Shown here: positions 49,612 through 57,405 of the stretch, piece by piece
Position numbering within the stretch: position 1 is the first letter of the stretch
How the letters are laid out: each line of letters begins with the position of its first letter
DNA from: a virus
Strand: one strand, 5' to 3'
DNA: 64,000 bases
Virus record (IMG/VR): IMGVR_UViG_3300021598_001271
Location: 1 to 64,000 of that record
Made by a program: the position numbers and the translations under genes
Notes under the pieces: model-generated
What the model was told of the DNA's origin: nothing
What the model saw: only the letters and a program-made list of their open reading frames with translations
Databases searched by the model: none

Positions 49612-49999
49612 CTTCTAATTCAATTTTTAAACCTTGTTTAATCTGAAACTCTAACGCTTTCAAATCATCTAAATTACTTTTATCGAAAAATGATTTCAAC
49701 TCTTTAACTTTATCTTCAAATAACTTTTCTTTCTCTTCTCTTTCTTTATTGTATCTGATGATGTTTTTTAAGTTATAAAACAAAACATCAATAGGCTCTT
49801 TTTGAAAGATAGTTGCAAATGAAAAAAACCTTGTATTTGGTTTATCACTTTTTTGTTCAACCACCATCTTTTCATCTACATATTTCTTAGGTAATTTCCA
49901 AGTGGTAGGGAATTCAACATCAATCGTTATGTAGTCTTCTAGTTTTCTAATAGAAACTAAATGTGGAAATATATCGCTAATCTGTTCGTATAAATTCAT
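49562..49999 (-). CDS. Hypothetical protein
   Basis: 145 residues: a beta N-terminal part (YITIDVEFPTTWKLPKKYV) and a charged helical C-terminal part. I recognise the type from phage structural neighbourhoods but cannot name it. Starts at the stop of the next upstream membrane gene. Confidence 0.55.
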   Translation of the reverse strand: MNLYEQISDIFPHLVSIRKLEDYITIDVEFPTTWKLPKKYVDEKMVVEQKSDKPNTRFFSFATIFQKEPIDVLFYNLKNIIRYNKEREEKEKLFEDKVKELKSFFDKSNLDDLKALEFQIKQGLKIELEDEPEDGENIELVSEGN

Positions 50000-50190
50000 T
50001 ATATGTTTTTAATTATGTAAGTTATTAAATAGGATAACATTAATCCGTTGAAAAAAAGCTCCCTACTACTGAGAACCAACTTTTGTGGAGGGTCTTGTAG
50101 TAGGGCACTTATAAATTTAATTACAACTCTTAAGTTTGTAAGAATTGAAAAGATAAATAGAAATAAAAATATGTTTTCTATATTAAGCAT
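49999..50190 (-). CDS. Small membrane protein
   Basis: 63 residues with hydrophobic segments near both ends (FLFLFIFSILTNLRVVIKF and LMLSYLITYIIKNI). Overlaps both neighbours by 1-8 bp. Function unknown. Confidence 0.5.
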   Translation of the reverse strand: MLNIENIFLFLFIFSILTNLRVVIKFISALLQDPPQKLVLSSRELFFNGLMLSYLITYIIKNI

Positions 50191-50374
50191 TCTCGTCTTT
50201 TTTTCTATCTTCTAAAATTTCTTTTCTTAATGTTTGTAATAAGTCTTTTAATTCCTGAGCTAATTTTCTCGCTCTAGTTCCAGCACTCTTGTTACCTTTG
50301 TAGTGTTTTCCAGTATCTACAGATAACTCTTCTGTTTTAAGTTTGATTTGCTCAATTGTTGATAATTGTTCCAT
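50183..50374 (-). CDS. Small helical histone-like protein
   Basis: 63 residues: GKHYKGNKSAGTRARKLAQELKDL lies in its middle (shown here in part as AGTRARKLAQELKDLLQTLR). This segment recalls the C-terminal helix pair of small Bacteroidota histone H1-like proteins, suggesting DNA binding. Tentative. Confidence 0.5.
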   Translation of the reverse strand: MEQLSTIEQIKLKTEELSVDTGKHYKGNKSAGTRARKLAQELKDLLQTLRKEILEDRKKDENA

Positions 50375-50459
50375 CTTATTTAAGATTTGTTTTTTGTGTT
50401 TATTAAATTACTAAAATAATAATTTTTCTTTCGTACAAGTAAATAAAACCAAAGTTTTT

Positions 50460-50927
50460 TTATTGTGAAATATTTTTATCTAATAGTTTATATAGTTCAG
50501 TATATAACTCAAGGTCCGATTTAGTAAATGGTATTTTACGATTAAATAGGTCTTTTAAGAAAGAATCAATAGAGTCTCTAACGTTGTTATTCTTTTGCGT
50601 ATAATAAACCTCCATAAAGAAACTATTAAAGTATTCGAAATGGTCCCCTTTGGTATTAAACCTAACGTTTTCTTTCTTAAAGTTTTCGATTGTTTTGTTC
50701 CAACACCATTCAAAATGTTTTTTCTTATCTTCTTCAGATAACGTGACTTTGGTTTCATAATTAAAAGATTCGTCACCAAGATACGTTTCTTTCATTAAAG
50801 TGAATAACGATACGCAAAAATCGAAAAATAATTCACCTTTTTCAGGTATCATATTATTCATATTAAACCAAATCTCAACGTCTTCACTATCCATAGGTTT
50901 GGATATCCAATTAAAAAAATTCTCCAT
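50460..50927 (-). CDS. Hypothetical protein behind an overlapping terminator
   Basis: 155 residues, helical, aromatic and acidic (MENFFNWISKPMDSEDVEIW at the start). No family recognised. The ATG sits in the right-hand stem of a terminator hairpin and its first codons are the T-tract, so initiation could be held back. Confidence 0.55.
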   Translation of the reverse strand: MENFFNWISKPMDSEDVEIWFNMNNMIPEKGELFFDFCVSLFTLMKETYLGDESFNYETKVTLSEEDKKKHFEWCWNKTIENFKKENVRFNTKGDHFEYFNSFFMEVYYTQKNNNVRDSIDSFLKDLFNRKIPFTKSDLELYTELYKLLDKNISQ

Positions 50928-50949
50928 AGAAATATACTTCTATGGAGAA
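50920..50949 (-). terminator. Terminator hairpin that covers the next start codon
   Basis: TTCTCCATAGAA and TTCTATGGAGAA are perfect 12-nt arms around a 6-nt loop. On the minus strand the second arm contains ATG of the next gene and is followed by seven T. It ends the scaffold-like gene and may hide the start of the downstream one. Confidence 0.75.
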
Positions 50950-50977
50950 TATAATATAAGTTAAATAAAATTGTATA

Positions 50978-52027
50978 TTATTGAGTGTTTTTGTTGTAAC
51001 CCATTAAATGTTTCATTTTATTAAATTCTTCATTTAATAATGGGTTTTCTGTATTTTTGACAGATTCATCAACGTTATTTAAAACTTCTTGAGCCGTTTT
51101 CTTACCTTTTCTACTTTTTAAAGTACCTCTTTCAGTTTTTTCACCAGCGGTGTCAACAGGTTGTGGTTGTCTCTTATATGAAGCATTCATTTGTTCTTGA
51201 CCATAAAGATTATCATCAAAATTCTTTTTGAATTTTTTACCCACTTTACTTGGTACAACATTACCCAACGCTTTACCTTTACTATCAACTTGAGCGTTAC
51301 CTGTTGTACTATCGCCTGTTAAGTATTTGTCAATTAGTTCATCATTAGGTTTAATCTCATCATAAACTAAATTTGTCATACCAGGATATGAAAATGCGTC
51401 AATATATTCATCCACCGCATCTGAAGGTGTATATTTTTTAACTTTAGAATCTTTTTCTAAAGAACCATTACCTTTAGGAAAGTCTTCAGGATTAGTTTCG
51501 TAAGAACCTTTAGTCATATCCTTAAGATAGTCTTTCATTTTTTTAGTAACCGCTTTAATAGCATCTTCATTTTCTTTTTTATCAGCACTTAAAACTTTTT
51601 CAGTTTCACCAAGTCCTTTAGCTTTCTTTTGTTCTAATACTATCTTTTCAATTAAATCAATCATTTCAGTTTCGGTCAATCTTAAAGTGTCTTTTTTAGA
51701 CTCTTTAACTGAATATTTTTTACCATCAACTTCAAATTCATCATCACCTTCTTCTTTAGCTTTAGCTAAAGCCCCTGTAAAAGCATTACCTTCTTCAGTT
51801 TCCGCTTCCTCAAGTTCGTTATTTCCCTCACCACAGTACTCTTGAAGTTTACCTAATGGAGTTGAGTCTTCGTGCATATCAGTATCTTGACCACTAATAG
51901 TTACAGGACCGTTAGGATTCCATTCATCAACTTTAGATTTAATTTTAGTAACTAAATCATCGGCTTTTTCTTGAAGAGATTCCTCTAAAACTCTTTTAAC
52001 TAGACTGTCTATGTTTAATTTTTTCAT
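50978..52027 (-). CDS. Tagged scaffold/core-like protein with internal tag copy
   Basis: 349 residues starting MKKLNIDSLVKRVLEESLQE (LEE and LQE sites). A second tag-like segment lies inside at about 113-134 (LRLTETEMIDLIEKIVLEQK), and a third motif at the C-terminus (LNEEFNKMKHLMGYN). The rest is charged, low-complexity helix and turn. Multiple (I/L)-x-E sites in a helical, acidic protein fit a prohead core or scaffold that is cut up during maturation. No sequence family recognised. Own octamer 15 nt upstream. Confidence 0.65.
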   Translation of the reverse strand: MKKLNIDSLVKRVLEESLQEKADDLVTKIKSKVDEWNPNGPVTISGQDTDMHEDSTPLGKLQEYCGEGNNELEEAETEEGNAFTGALAKAKEEGDDEFEVDGKKYSVKESKKDTLRLTETEMIDLIEKIVLEQKKAKGLGETEKVLSADKKENEDAIKAVTKKMKDYLKDMTKGSYETNPEDFPKGNGSLEKDSKVKKYTPSDAVDEYIDAFSYPGMTNLVYDEIKPNDELIDKYLTGDSTTGNAQVDSKGKALGNVVPSKVGKKFKKNFDDNLYGQEQMNASYKRQPQPVDTAGEKTERGTLKSRKGKKTAQEVLNNVDESVKNTENPLLNEEFNKMKHLMGYNKNTQ

Positions 52028-52042
52028 TTTCAATTGTTTTAT

Positions 52043-52050
52043 TATAAATA
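52043..52050 (-). promoter_or_regulatory. Late-type octamer TATTTATA
   Basis: 15 nt before the ATG of the scaffold-like gene, in the gap after the upstream gene. Confidence 0.5.
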
Positions 52051-52052
52051 TA

Positions 52053-52703
52053 TTAAATCGACGGTTTGTGTTTATAATTTTCGATTTCGTATTGGATTAT
52101 TGTTTTTATTACATTCTCACTAATATTATGTTCTTTACTAATTTTAGTGATGACTTTCTTAACTACTTCGTTTTCATAAATCTTAAGAGCCTTTATGTCT
52201 CCTTGATTACAGTACGGGAAGGTTTTACATTTCTTTTTAATTGTCACGAATTTACCACCAGGAATTTGAGTTTTTGATTTACCTCTCCAATGTTTTTTGT
52301 CGGTAGATTTAGCCCAAGCTGCGGTTGTTGTATATTGACCTGCAGATGCCGCTCCTGTCGCTTCTTTTGTTTCAACTTTACTAACATTCTTATTAACAAT
52401 ATCTCCCTTTGTGGTTGAGAATAATGGTGCAGAATAACCCCCTGCTGAAGCAGCTCCTGTAGATTCTTTGTTTTCTTTTTTCTTGGCCTTTCCTTGACAA
52501 TGAGCTCTTTGTGAAAATCCTTTAGGGTTATTACAGTCAATACTGTCTTTATATTCTTTAGACCACTTTTCTTCAACTTCATTCTCAGGTAATTCACCTT
52601 TGAAGTCATTATAGGTTTGGAATCCCTCGTTGTCTTTGAATACATCGGCAGATGCAAAAGAACTTGATAATTTATCTTTTAATGAATTTATTATGTCTCC
52701 CAT
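52053..52703 (-). CDS. Hypothetical virion-associated protein with GAASAG repeats
   Basis: 216 residues. CNNPKGFSQRAHCQGK resembles a motif common near head and tail genes of large phages. Two repeats (STGAASAGGYSAP and ATGAASAGQYTTT) follow with a basic middle, then a helical end. Probably a structural or assembly protein. Confidence 0.6.
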   Translation of the reverse strand: MGDIINSLKDKLSSSFASADVFKDNEGFQTYNDFKGELPENEVEEKWSKEYKDSIDCNNPKGFSQRAHCQGKAKKKENKESTGAASAGGYSAPLFSTTKGDIVNKNVSKVETKEATGAASAGQYTTTAAWAKSTDKKHWRGKSKTQIPGGKFVTIKKKCKTFPYCNQGDIKALKIYENEVVKKVITKISKEHNISENVIKTIIQYEIENYKHKPSI

Positions 52704-52708
52704 AGTTG

Positions 52709-52954
52709 TTAAGCGTTTTTAATTCTAGATTCCCAATAGTTTCTGTTTACCCACATAAAATTGTAGAATTCTCTAAACATTTTTAATACAATGTCTTTAA
52801 CATCACCTTCAAGTTTACCTCGTTTAATTTCTCTTGCGATGGTATCTAAAAACTTGTCTTCAAATTGTTTCATAGTAGTATGACCCATAAAGTCTTTAAT
52901 CTCTTTACGAACCATAATTTCAATTTCTCTTTTATCAGTTTGATTTAAAGCCAT
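52709..52954 (-). CDS. Small helical protein
   Basis: 81 residues, charged helices (KREIEIMVRKEIKDFM, IKRGKLEGDVKDIVLKM), ending in an aromatic segment. A type seen next to phage structural genes. Function unknown. Spaced 5 bp from the next gene. Confidence 0.6.
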   Translation of the reverse strand: MALNQTDKREIEIMVRKEIKDFMGHTTMKQFEDKFLDTIAREIKRGKLEGDVKDIVLKMFREFYNFMWVNRNYWESRIKNA

Positions 52955-52955
52955 T

Positions 52956-53381
52956 TTAGTTTGTTATTAATAAAAATGATGTTGCAATGACTCCGACAAC
53001 AGTCCCTACTTTATACCAAAAAGTAGTTCTTTTTTGTGACTTCAATTCTTTTTGTAAGTCCTTAGTCATATCATCATATAGTTTAATTTGTTGGTCTTTT
53101 TGAGTAATAATAAATTGGTTATTTTTATCTTTATCTTTTAATAAAGATATGATAGTATCTTTCTGAGATTCTCTCTCTTCAAGTTTAATAACCTTCTCTT
53201 GAGTTAATTTTAATTCTTCAACACAACCGTCAAGTTTAATTAAATCTTTCACAACTTGTTTAGCAACCTCTTTAGTTAATACTACTTTAGTTGTATCAGT
53301 TTTAATCTTATTTGTATCTATCTGCGAAAAACAATTCAAGCTCGTTAAGGCCAAAATTGTCAACATTATCAATTTTTTCAT
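52956..53381 (-). CDS. Spanin-like envelope protein
   Basis: 141 residues: signal MKKLIMLTILALTSLNCFSQ, a long coiled coil (about 60-115) and a C-terminal membrane helix (WYKVGTVVGVIATSFLLI). Together with the overlapping gene upstream it recalls the two-component spanins that fuse membranes at lysis, though the exact topology differs from lambda Rz1. Lies two genes from the amidase. Confidence 0.55.
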   Translation of the reverse strand: MKKLIMLTILALTSLNCFSQIDTNKIKTDTTKVVLTKEVAKQVVKDLIKLDGCVEELKLTQEKVIKLEERESQKDTIISLLKDKDKNNQFIITQKDQQIKLYDDMTKDLQKELKSQKRTTFWYKVGTVVGVIATSFLLITN

Positions 53382-53643
53382 CTGTGTTGTTTTTTACTAT
53401 AGTTATTGTATTATCTATGTGATGAATTTCCTTAGTTACAATTGCAACTTTTTCATCAACTTTTTCTATCTTATTATCAATCTCTTTATTAATTACTTGA
53501 GCAGAGTCAACTTTAACTTGAATTGAATCTATTTTTTTAACATACCCATCAACGTCAGTTTTAATACCATTAGTGTTAAAGATGTTATAAACAACTAAAA
53601 TAACAACTAAGAATAATAAAACAGTTTCTTTTGTAATTTTCAT
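53308..53643 (-). CDS. i-spanin-like protein
   Basis: 111 residues: an N-terminal membrane helix (VLLFLVVILVVYNIF) followed by a coiled coil (about 30-95). Its 3' end overlaps the next gene by 74 bp, as spanin genes often do. Rz-like topology; identity otherwise unproved. Confidence 0.55.
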   Translation of the reverse strand: MKITKETVLLFLVVILVVYNIFNTNGIKTDVDGYVKKIDSIQVKVDSAQVINKEIDNKIEKVDEKVAIVTKEIHHIDNTITIVKNNTDEKIDNVDNFGLNELELFFADRYK

Positions 53644-53644
53644 A

Positions 53645-54250
53645 TTATGGTTGTTGAGTTGGTTTAGGTGATGTCTTCTTACGAGACGCTAAAACTTTAG
53701 CCCATTTAGCTTTAAATTTCTCATAATAAGTGTCTAATTTATTTAGCATATTCAAGAAATTCTCATCCACTTTAATCATAGTACCATCGATGTATATTCC
53801 GTTATTTTCACCTAATGTAAAATAGTATTGGATATCGAAGTCAATTATCTTACCACCCCATTCAACATCTGTTTTATATACGTTTAAAGGTTCAAAGTCA
53901 ACTAAGTCAGAAACTTCATTAACAAACTCATCCATAGTTTCTTGGAATGCAGTTTTATCGTCAGTGGTTAATTCTAAATCAGTACTTTCTTTTCCGTGAA
54001 GAGTTATTACACCACCTGAAATTCTATAAGACTGTTGTTTATCCGATTTACTTTCAGTTTCCTTACTGTCTTCAATCTCCTTTTCAGCATCTTCAATAGG
54101 GTTAATTTTTTGAGTTAAATCCTCTTGTTCAGAGATAATCCCATAAGATTTTCTGATTTCACTAATTTCTTCATTTAAACTACTGTTTTTACCTAACATA
54201 TTGTTAGAAGCCTTTAGTAGTTTTTTTATTTCATCATACGAGTTGTTCAT
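53645..54250 (-). CDS. Hypothetical head/core-like protein
   Basis: 201 residues. The first 45 residues are helical and contain LNE and GIISEQEDL sites, then an acidic linker and a beta domain (LEITTDD-type), ending KKTSPKPTQQP. Resembles a scaffold- or head-associated protein with a removable front, although the short tag itself is absent. Overlaps the amidase gene by 17 bp. Confidence 0.5.
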   Translation of the reverse strand: MNNSYDEIKKLLKASNNMLGKNSSLNEEISEIRKSYGIISEQEDLTQKINPIEDAEKEIEDSKETESKSDKQQSYRISGGVITLHGKESTDLELTTDDKTAFQETMDEFVNEVSDLVDFEPLNVYKTDVEWGGKIIDFDIQYYFTLGENNGIYIDGTMIKVDENFLNMLNKLDTYYEKFKAKWAKVLASRKKTSPKPTQQP

Positions 54251-54839
54251 TTTCTATTTTTTTTAAAAAGTTTTCGAAATTAAACGCTGGGCTTAAACCA
54301 GTGTATTTGGAATCAAAATTACTTTTGGAAACAATTCCTTCAAATCTTTCAATTCCTTCTACCTTGGTATTATGACCAACACATTTTTTATCTATGGAGT
54401 ATTCTTTAAATAGAATCTTACAAAGTTCAACACAAGAATTTATTTGTGTCTCGGTGTAAGGTTGCCAAAAAAAGTAATCTCTCCATTTTCTTTCGTAAAC
54501 CTGTTCTTTATAAATATCACCAATCCAGTTAACGTAATAATCATTTAACGGCATTTTTTGAAGCCACCCCAAATTTTCTAATGAAATGATGATTGAATTT
54601 CTATTTATGTTTTCTTCTTGGAAATAATTGGAGAATCCAATTTCAGGTAGTAGTCTATAAATGACACCGTCCCTACCTATAATAAAGTTAGGGACTTTGT
54701 CATATTTTCCATTATATCTATACTTTAAAGACGATATATAATCTTTTAAATTTCTTGAAGTATGTGTTAGTATTATTTGTTTTTTTTTCTTTTGTTTTCC
54801 AAAACATTTAATACCTTCAATGTTTTCTATTTTAACCAT
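54234..54839 (-). CDS. N-acetylmuramoyl-L-alanine amidase (endolysin)
   Basis: 201 residues of the amidase type 2 fold: ILTHTSRN (the usual HHT is THT here, with one His), YNGKYDKVPNFIIGRDGVIY, NRNSIIISLENLGWL, and GHNTK for the zinc-binding His. Cuts the amide bond between muramic acid and the peptide stem. No signal peptide, so it needs a holin or export. Confidence 0.75.
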   Translation of the reverse strand: MVKIENIEGIKCFGKQKKKKQIILTHTSRNLKDYISSLKYRYNGKYDKVPNFIIGRDGVIYRLLPEIGFSNYFQEENINRNSIIISLENLGWLQKMPLNDYYVNWIGDIYKEQVYERKWRDYFFWQPYTETQINSCVELCKILFKEYSIDKKCVGHNTKVEGIERFEGIVSKSNFDSKYTGLSPAFNFENFLKKIENEQLV

Positions 54840-55617
54840 CTCGTCTAAGATAACTCAATCTGTTTATTTTAGGAACATTTTGGTTTTCTTCTGGTTGTAT
54901 TTCTTCTTGGTTATTAAGAATATTATTTAGTTCCTCTTGTTCTTCCATTGTCGGTTGATAAGGTTCTTGGAAAGAGTCTTCAGTAAATTCTTCGTTAGTC
55001 TCTTCTTTTTTAAGGTTTAATATTTTTTCAAATATTTCAAGTTCTTCACTTGTTGGGGTCCATTTGTCTTTCTCAAATTCAGCTTCAATCTTACCCGCCT
55101 TTAAACTTAACTCGTCAATATCAATATCAGGACTAGTTGGTTTGTCTTTCTTTTTTTCTTCTTCCTCAAACTTAACTAACATATGTAAGAATGATAATGA
55201 AATTAATGGTAACATACCACCAGCAAATAACGCTAAGAATCTTTTATGTCCAACAGGGTCTCCTGACTCAACTCCAAGGTAACTAACTACAGGGTCTACT
55301 AAATCAACCCAGTCTTTGAATGTTTGTCCATTCACATCAATATATTGATAAGCAAAAAAGATGTTACCAATAAATTGTATTAATGTTACAATTCCGAATG
55401 GGAAATAAACTTTCTTACCCATCTGCGCTGAGATTGCGGCAAGGGCAGATAAAGCAGCGATTTCAATACCTATTGAAAGATATATCGCCCAAGATAATGG
55501 ATTAGATATCCCATACCATTTAGTTACGTGAGATATCGATACAAAGGCAACTGTCAATATTGGTATTAGAAACGCTCCGTATATAATACTTTTAAAATTT
55601 CTTTGGAACCAATTCAT
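54832..55617 (-). CDS. Membrane protein near lysis genes
   Basis: 261 residues with four predicted membrane helices (about 10-30, 40-62, 72-92, 124-148) and a long acidic cytoplasmic tail. Overlaps the amidase start by 8 bp. It may act as a holin or holin regulator, but is large for one; assignment is by position only. Confidence 0.5.
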   Translation of the reverse strand: MNWFQRNFKSIIYGAFLIPILTVAFVSISHVTKWYGISNPLSWAIYLSIGIEIAALSALAAISAQMGKKVYFPFGIVTLIQFIGNIFFAYQYIDVNGQTFKDWVDLVDPVVSYLGVESGDPVGHKRFLALFAGGMLPLISLSFLHMLVKFEEEEKKKDKPTSPDIDIDELSLKAGKIEAEFEKDKWTPTSEELEIFEKILNLKKEETNEEFTEDSFQEPYQPTMEEQEELNNILNNQEEIQPEENQNVPKINRLSYLRRDG

Positions 55618-55901
55618 TATTTACCTGATTTTAATCTTTTTATCTCTTCTTCTATTTGAGTTTGTCTTTGAACGTCAAGTAATTTTCTGTCGGTTGCTTG
55701 AATCATTCTTTTTTCCGCTTCAAGTCCCATAACTTTCAATTCAATATTTAATTCATTCTTAGTGTAAGTCGAGTCTTTAATTGTTTCGATTTCTTTTCTC
55801 ATTTTAGCAAGTTCTCTTGAATCTCCACATCCTTTGAAGAAGGATAACAAAGCGATTGTTAAAACGATTATTGTAAAGTTGTTTTCAATAAATTTTTTCA
55901 T
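55617..55901 (-). CDS. Membrane-anchored coiled-coil protein
   Basis: 94 residues: N-terminal helix (FTIIVLTIALLSFFKGC) then a charged coiled coil to the end. Spanin-like layout again; a Cys at about 24 might be lipidated. Starts 1 bp within the upstream gene. Confidence 0.5.
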   Translation of the reverse strand: MKKFIENNFTIIVLTIALLSFFKGCGDSRELAKMRKEIETIKDSTYTKNELNIELKVMGLEAEKRMIQATDRKLLDVQRQTQIEEEIKRLKSGK

Positions 55902-55977
55902 AATATACTTTTTTATTAAATTTATGAATATCCTATAAAAAATAAATGGACTATAATAAATAGTCCATTTATGTCAT

Positions 55978-56775
55978 TTAGATATAATCAAATAATTCTA
56001 AACTTTGGTCTCTAAGCTTCCTAAGAGCCTTTTCCTTAATTTGTCTAACCCTTTCTTTAGTTAGTTTAAAGTCACCACCAATGTCTTCAAGAGTTCTTGT
56101 ATTACCAGTCAAACCAAAATAATCTTCAATGATTATTCTCTCACGTTCATCCAAAACATTCAAAGTATCCATTAATTTTTGTTTCAATAAATCTTTACTG
56201 TTGAATACTTCATCAGGACTATGGGCGTCTTTATTAACGATGATATCCATAAGAGTATCACCCTCCTCGTTAATACTTCTATCTAATTGGACCATAGATG
56301 GTAGATTGGCATATTTTGAGGATATCTCACCAGTACCATTTTCAACCGCTTTCTTTTCCTTTTGAACATCCTGAACAACATTAACTGGAAGTCTAATTGT
56401 TCTTGCGTTCTCATTCAATGATTGTAGAATCGATTGTTTAACCCACCAAACCGCGTAAGAAATGAATCTTAGGTTTTTACTCCAATCAAAGTTTTTGATT
56501 GCCTTAATCAAACCTAAGTTACCTTCTGCAATTAGGTCCGCTAAGTCCAATCCTTGGTTTTGATACTGTTTAGCAACGGTGATTACAAATCTAAGGTTAC
56601 CTTCAACAATTTCTTGTTCAATAATTTTTCTCTGAGACTCAGTCAAAGTGTTTGAAGTCATTAGAGCGGAAAGTTCTTTCTCCCTATCAGGAGTCATAAC
56701 TTTAATCTTTCTAATATCTTTTAGATACGTGTAAATTTCTTCTTGGTTAATTGGGATTTGGGATTTTTCTTTCAT
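55978..56775 (-). CDS. Sigma-70 family sigma factor
   Basis: 265 residues, resembling Bacteroidota primary sigma factors in the shortened, region 1.1-free form. Region 2: EGNLGLIKAIKNFDWSKNLR, FISYAVWWVKQSILQSLNEN and RTIRLPVNVV. Region 4: TLEDIGGDFKLTKERVRQIK and EKALRKLRD, the helix-turn-helix that contacts the -35 region. It would redirect host RNA polymerase; a natural candidate target is the TATTTAT(A/T) octamer. This link is inference. Confidence 0.9.
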   Translation of the reverse strand: MKEKSQIPINQEEIYTYLKDIRKIKVMTPDREKELSALMTSNTLTESQRKIIEQEIVEGNLRFVITVAKQYQNQGLDLADLIAEGNLGLIKAIKNFDWSKNLRFISYAVWWVKQSILQSLNENARTIRLPVNVVQDVQKEKKAVENGTGEISSKYANLPSMVQLDRSINEEGDTLMDIIVNKDAHSPDEVFNSKDLLKQKLMDTLNVLDERERIIIEDYFGLTGNTRTLEDIGGDFKLTKERVRQIKEKALRKLRDQSLELFDYI

Positions 56776-56778
56776 ATA

Positions 56779-57348
56779 TTATTTTGAAAATGAGTTTAAA
56801 AAAGTAAGTTCTTGTTCTGTCAGTGATTTAATTCCTTCTGAGTTAATTTTATCTAAAATGTCATCAATACTATAATTAATTTTATTACTACGTTTGATTA
56901 AGAGGTCTTCATCGTCTTCGTCTTCATCGAGAATATTCTCCATAAAAGATAAAGTAATGTTCTCCGCAAGTTCTTTATTAATTTCATCAATAGATTTTTT
57001 AAAGTCCTCAGGAATAGAACTTTTAATCTTATCTTTTATTTTGTCGATGTTAGTATTTTCTATCAACAAAAACGTGCCTAAATCATTTTCATCCATAGAA
57101 ACTGACATATTGTCATTATATTCCACAATATAATGAGCTTTAGAACATTTTGTCATAACAATATCAATAAAATCTTTTAATTTTACAAATTCTTCGTTAG
57201 AACCAAAATGTATTGCGATTGAGTATCCGTCACCTACTCTATATTTCAAAAAGTCACTATGAGTAACATCTGAAATGGCATCGACAATATAAGCTATTGT
57301 TGCGTAATCTTTAAAATTTCCTTGAGCAAATAAAAGGTATTTCTTCAT
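56779..57348 (-). CDS. Hypothetical protein upstream of the sigma factor
   Basis: 189 residues, mixed N-terminal domain (FAQGNFKDYATIAYIVDAISD) and an acidic helical end (EDEDDEDLL). No family recognised. Lies 3 bp upstream of the sigma gene and shares its promoter. Possible anti-sigma or accessory factor by position only. Confidence 0.55.
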   Translation of the reverse strand: MKKYLLFAQGNFKDYATIAYIVDAISDVTHSDFLKYRVGDGYSIAIHFGSNEEFVKLKDFIDIVMTKCSKAHYIVEYNDNMSVSMDENDLGTFLLIENTNIDKIKDKIKSSIPEDFKKSIDEINKELAENITLSFMENILDEDEDDEDLLIKRSNKINYSIDDILDKINSEGIKSLTEQELTFLNSFSK

Positions 57349-57376
57349 ATGTTATTTGAATTGTTTTACAAAGATA
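57349..57376 (-). promoter_or_regulatory. Host-type box TATCTTTG for the sigma-factor operon
   Basis: Box at 57369-57376, 20 nt before the ATG. Suggests that the sigma operon is transcribed by host polymerase before late genes. It overlaps closely the divergent late-type octamer of the neighbour. Confidence 0.6.
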
Positions 57377-57380
57377 CGAA

Positions 57381-57388
57381 TATTTATT
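57381..57388 (+). promoter_or_regulatory. Late-type octamer TATTTATT
   Basis: 17 nt before the ATG of the small tagged gene and only 4 bp from the oppositely directed host-type box, so early and late control meet here. Confidence 0.5.
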
Positions 57389-57405
57389 AGAAAAACACAA
57401 AAATT

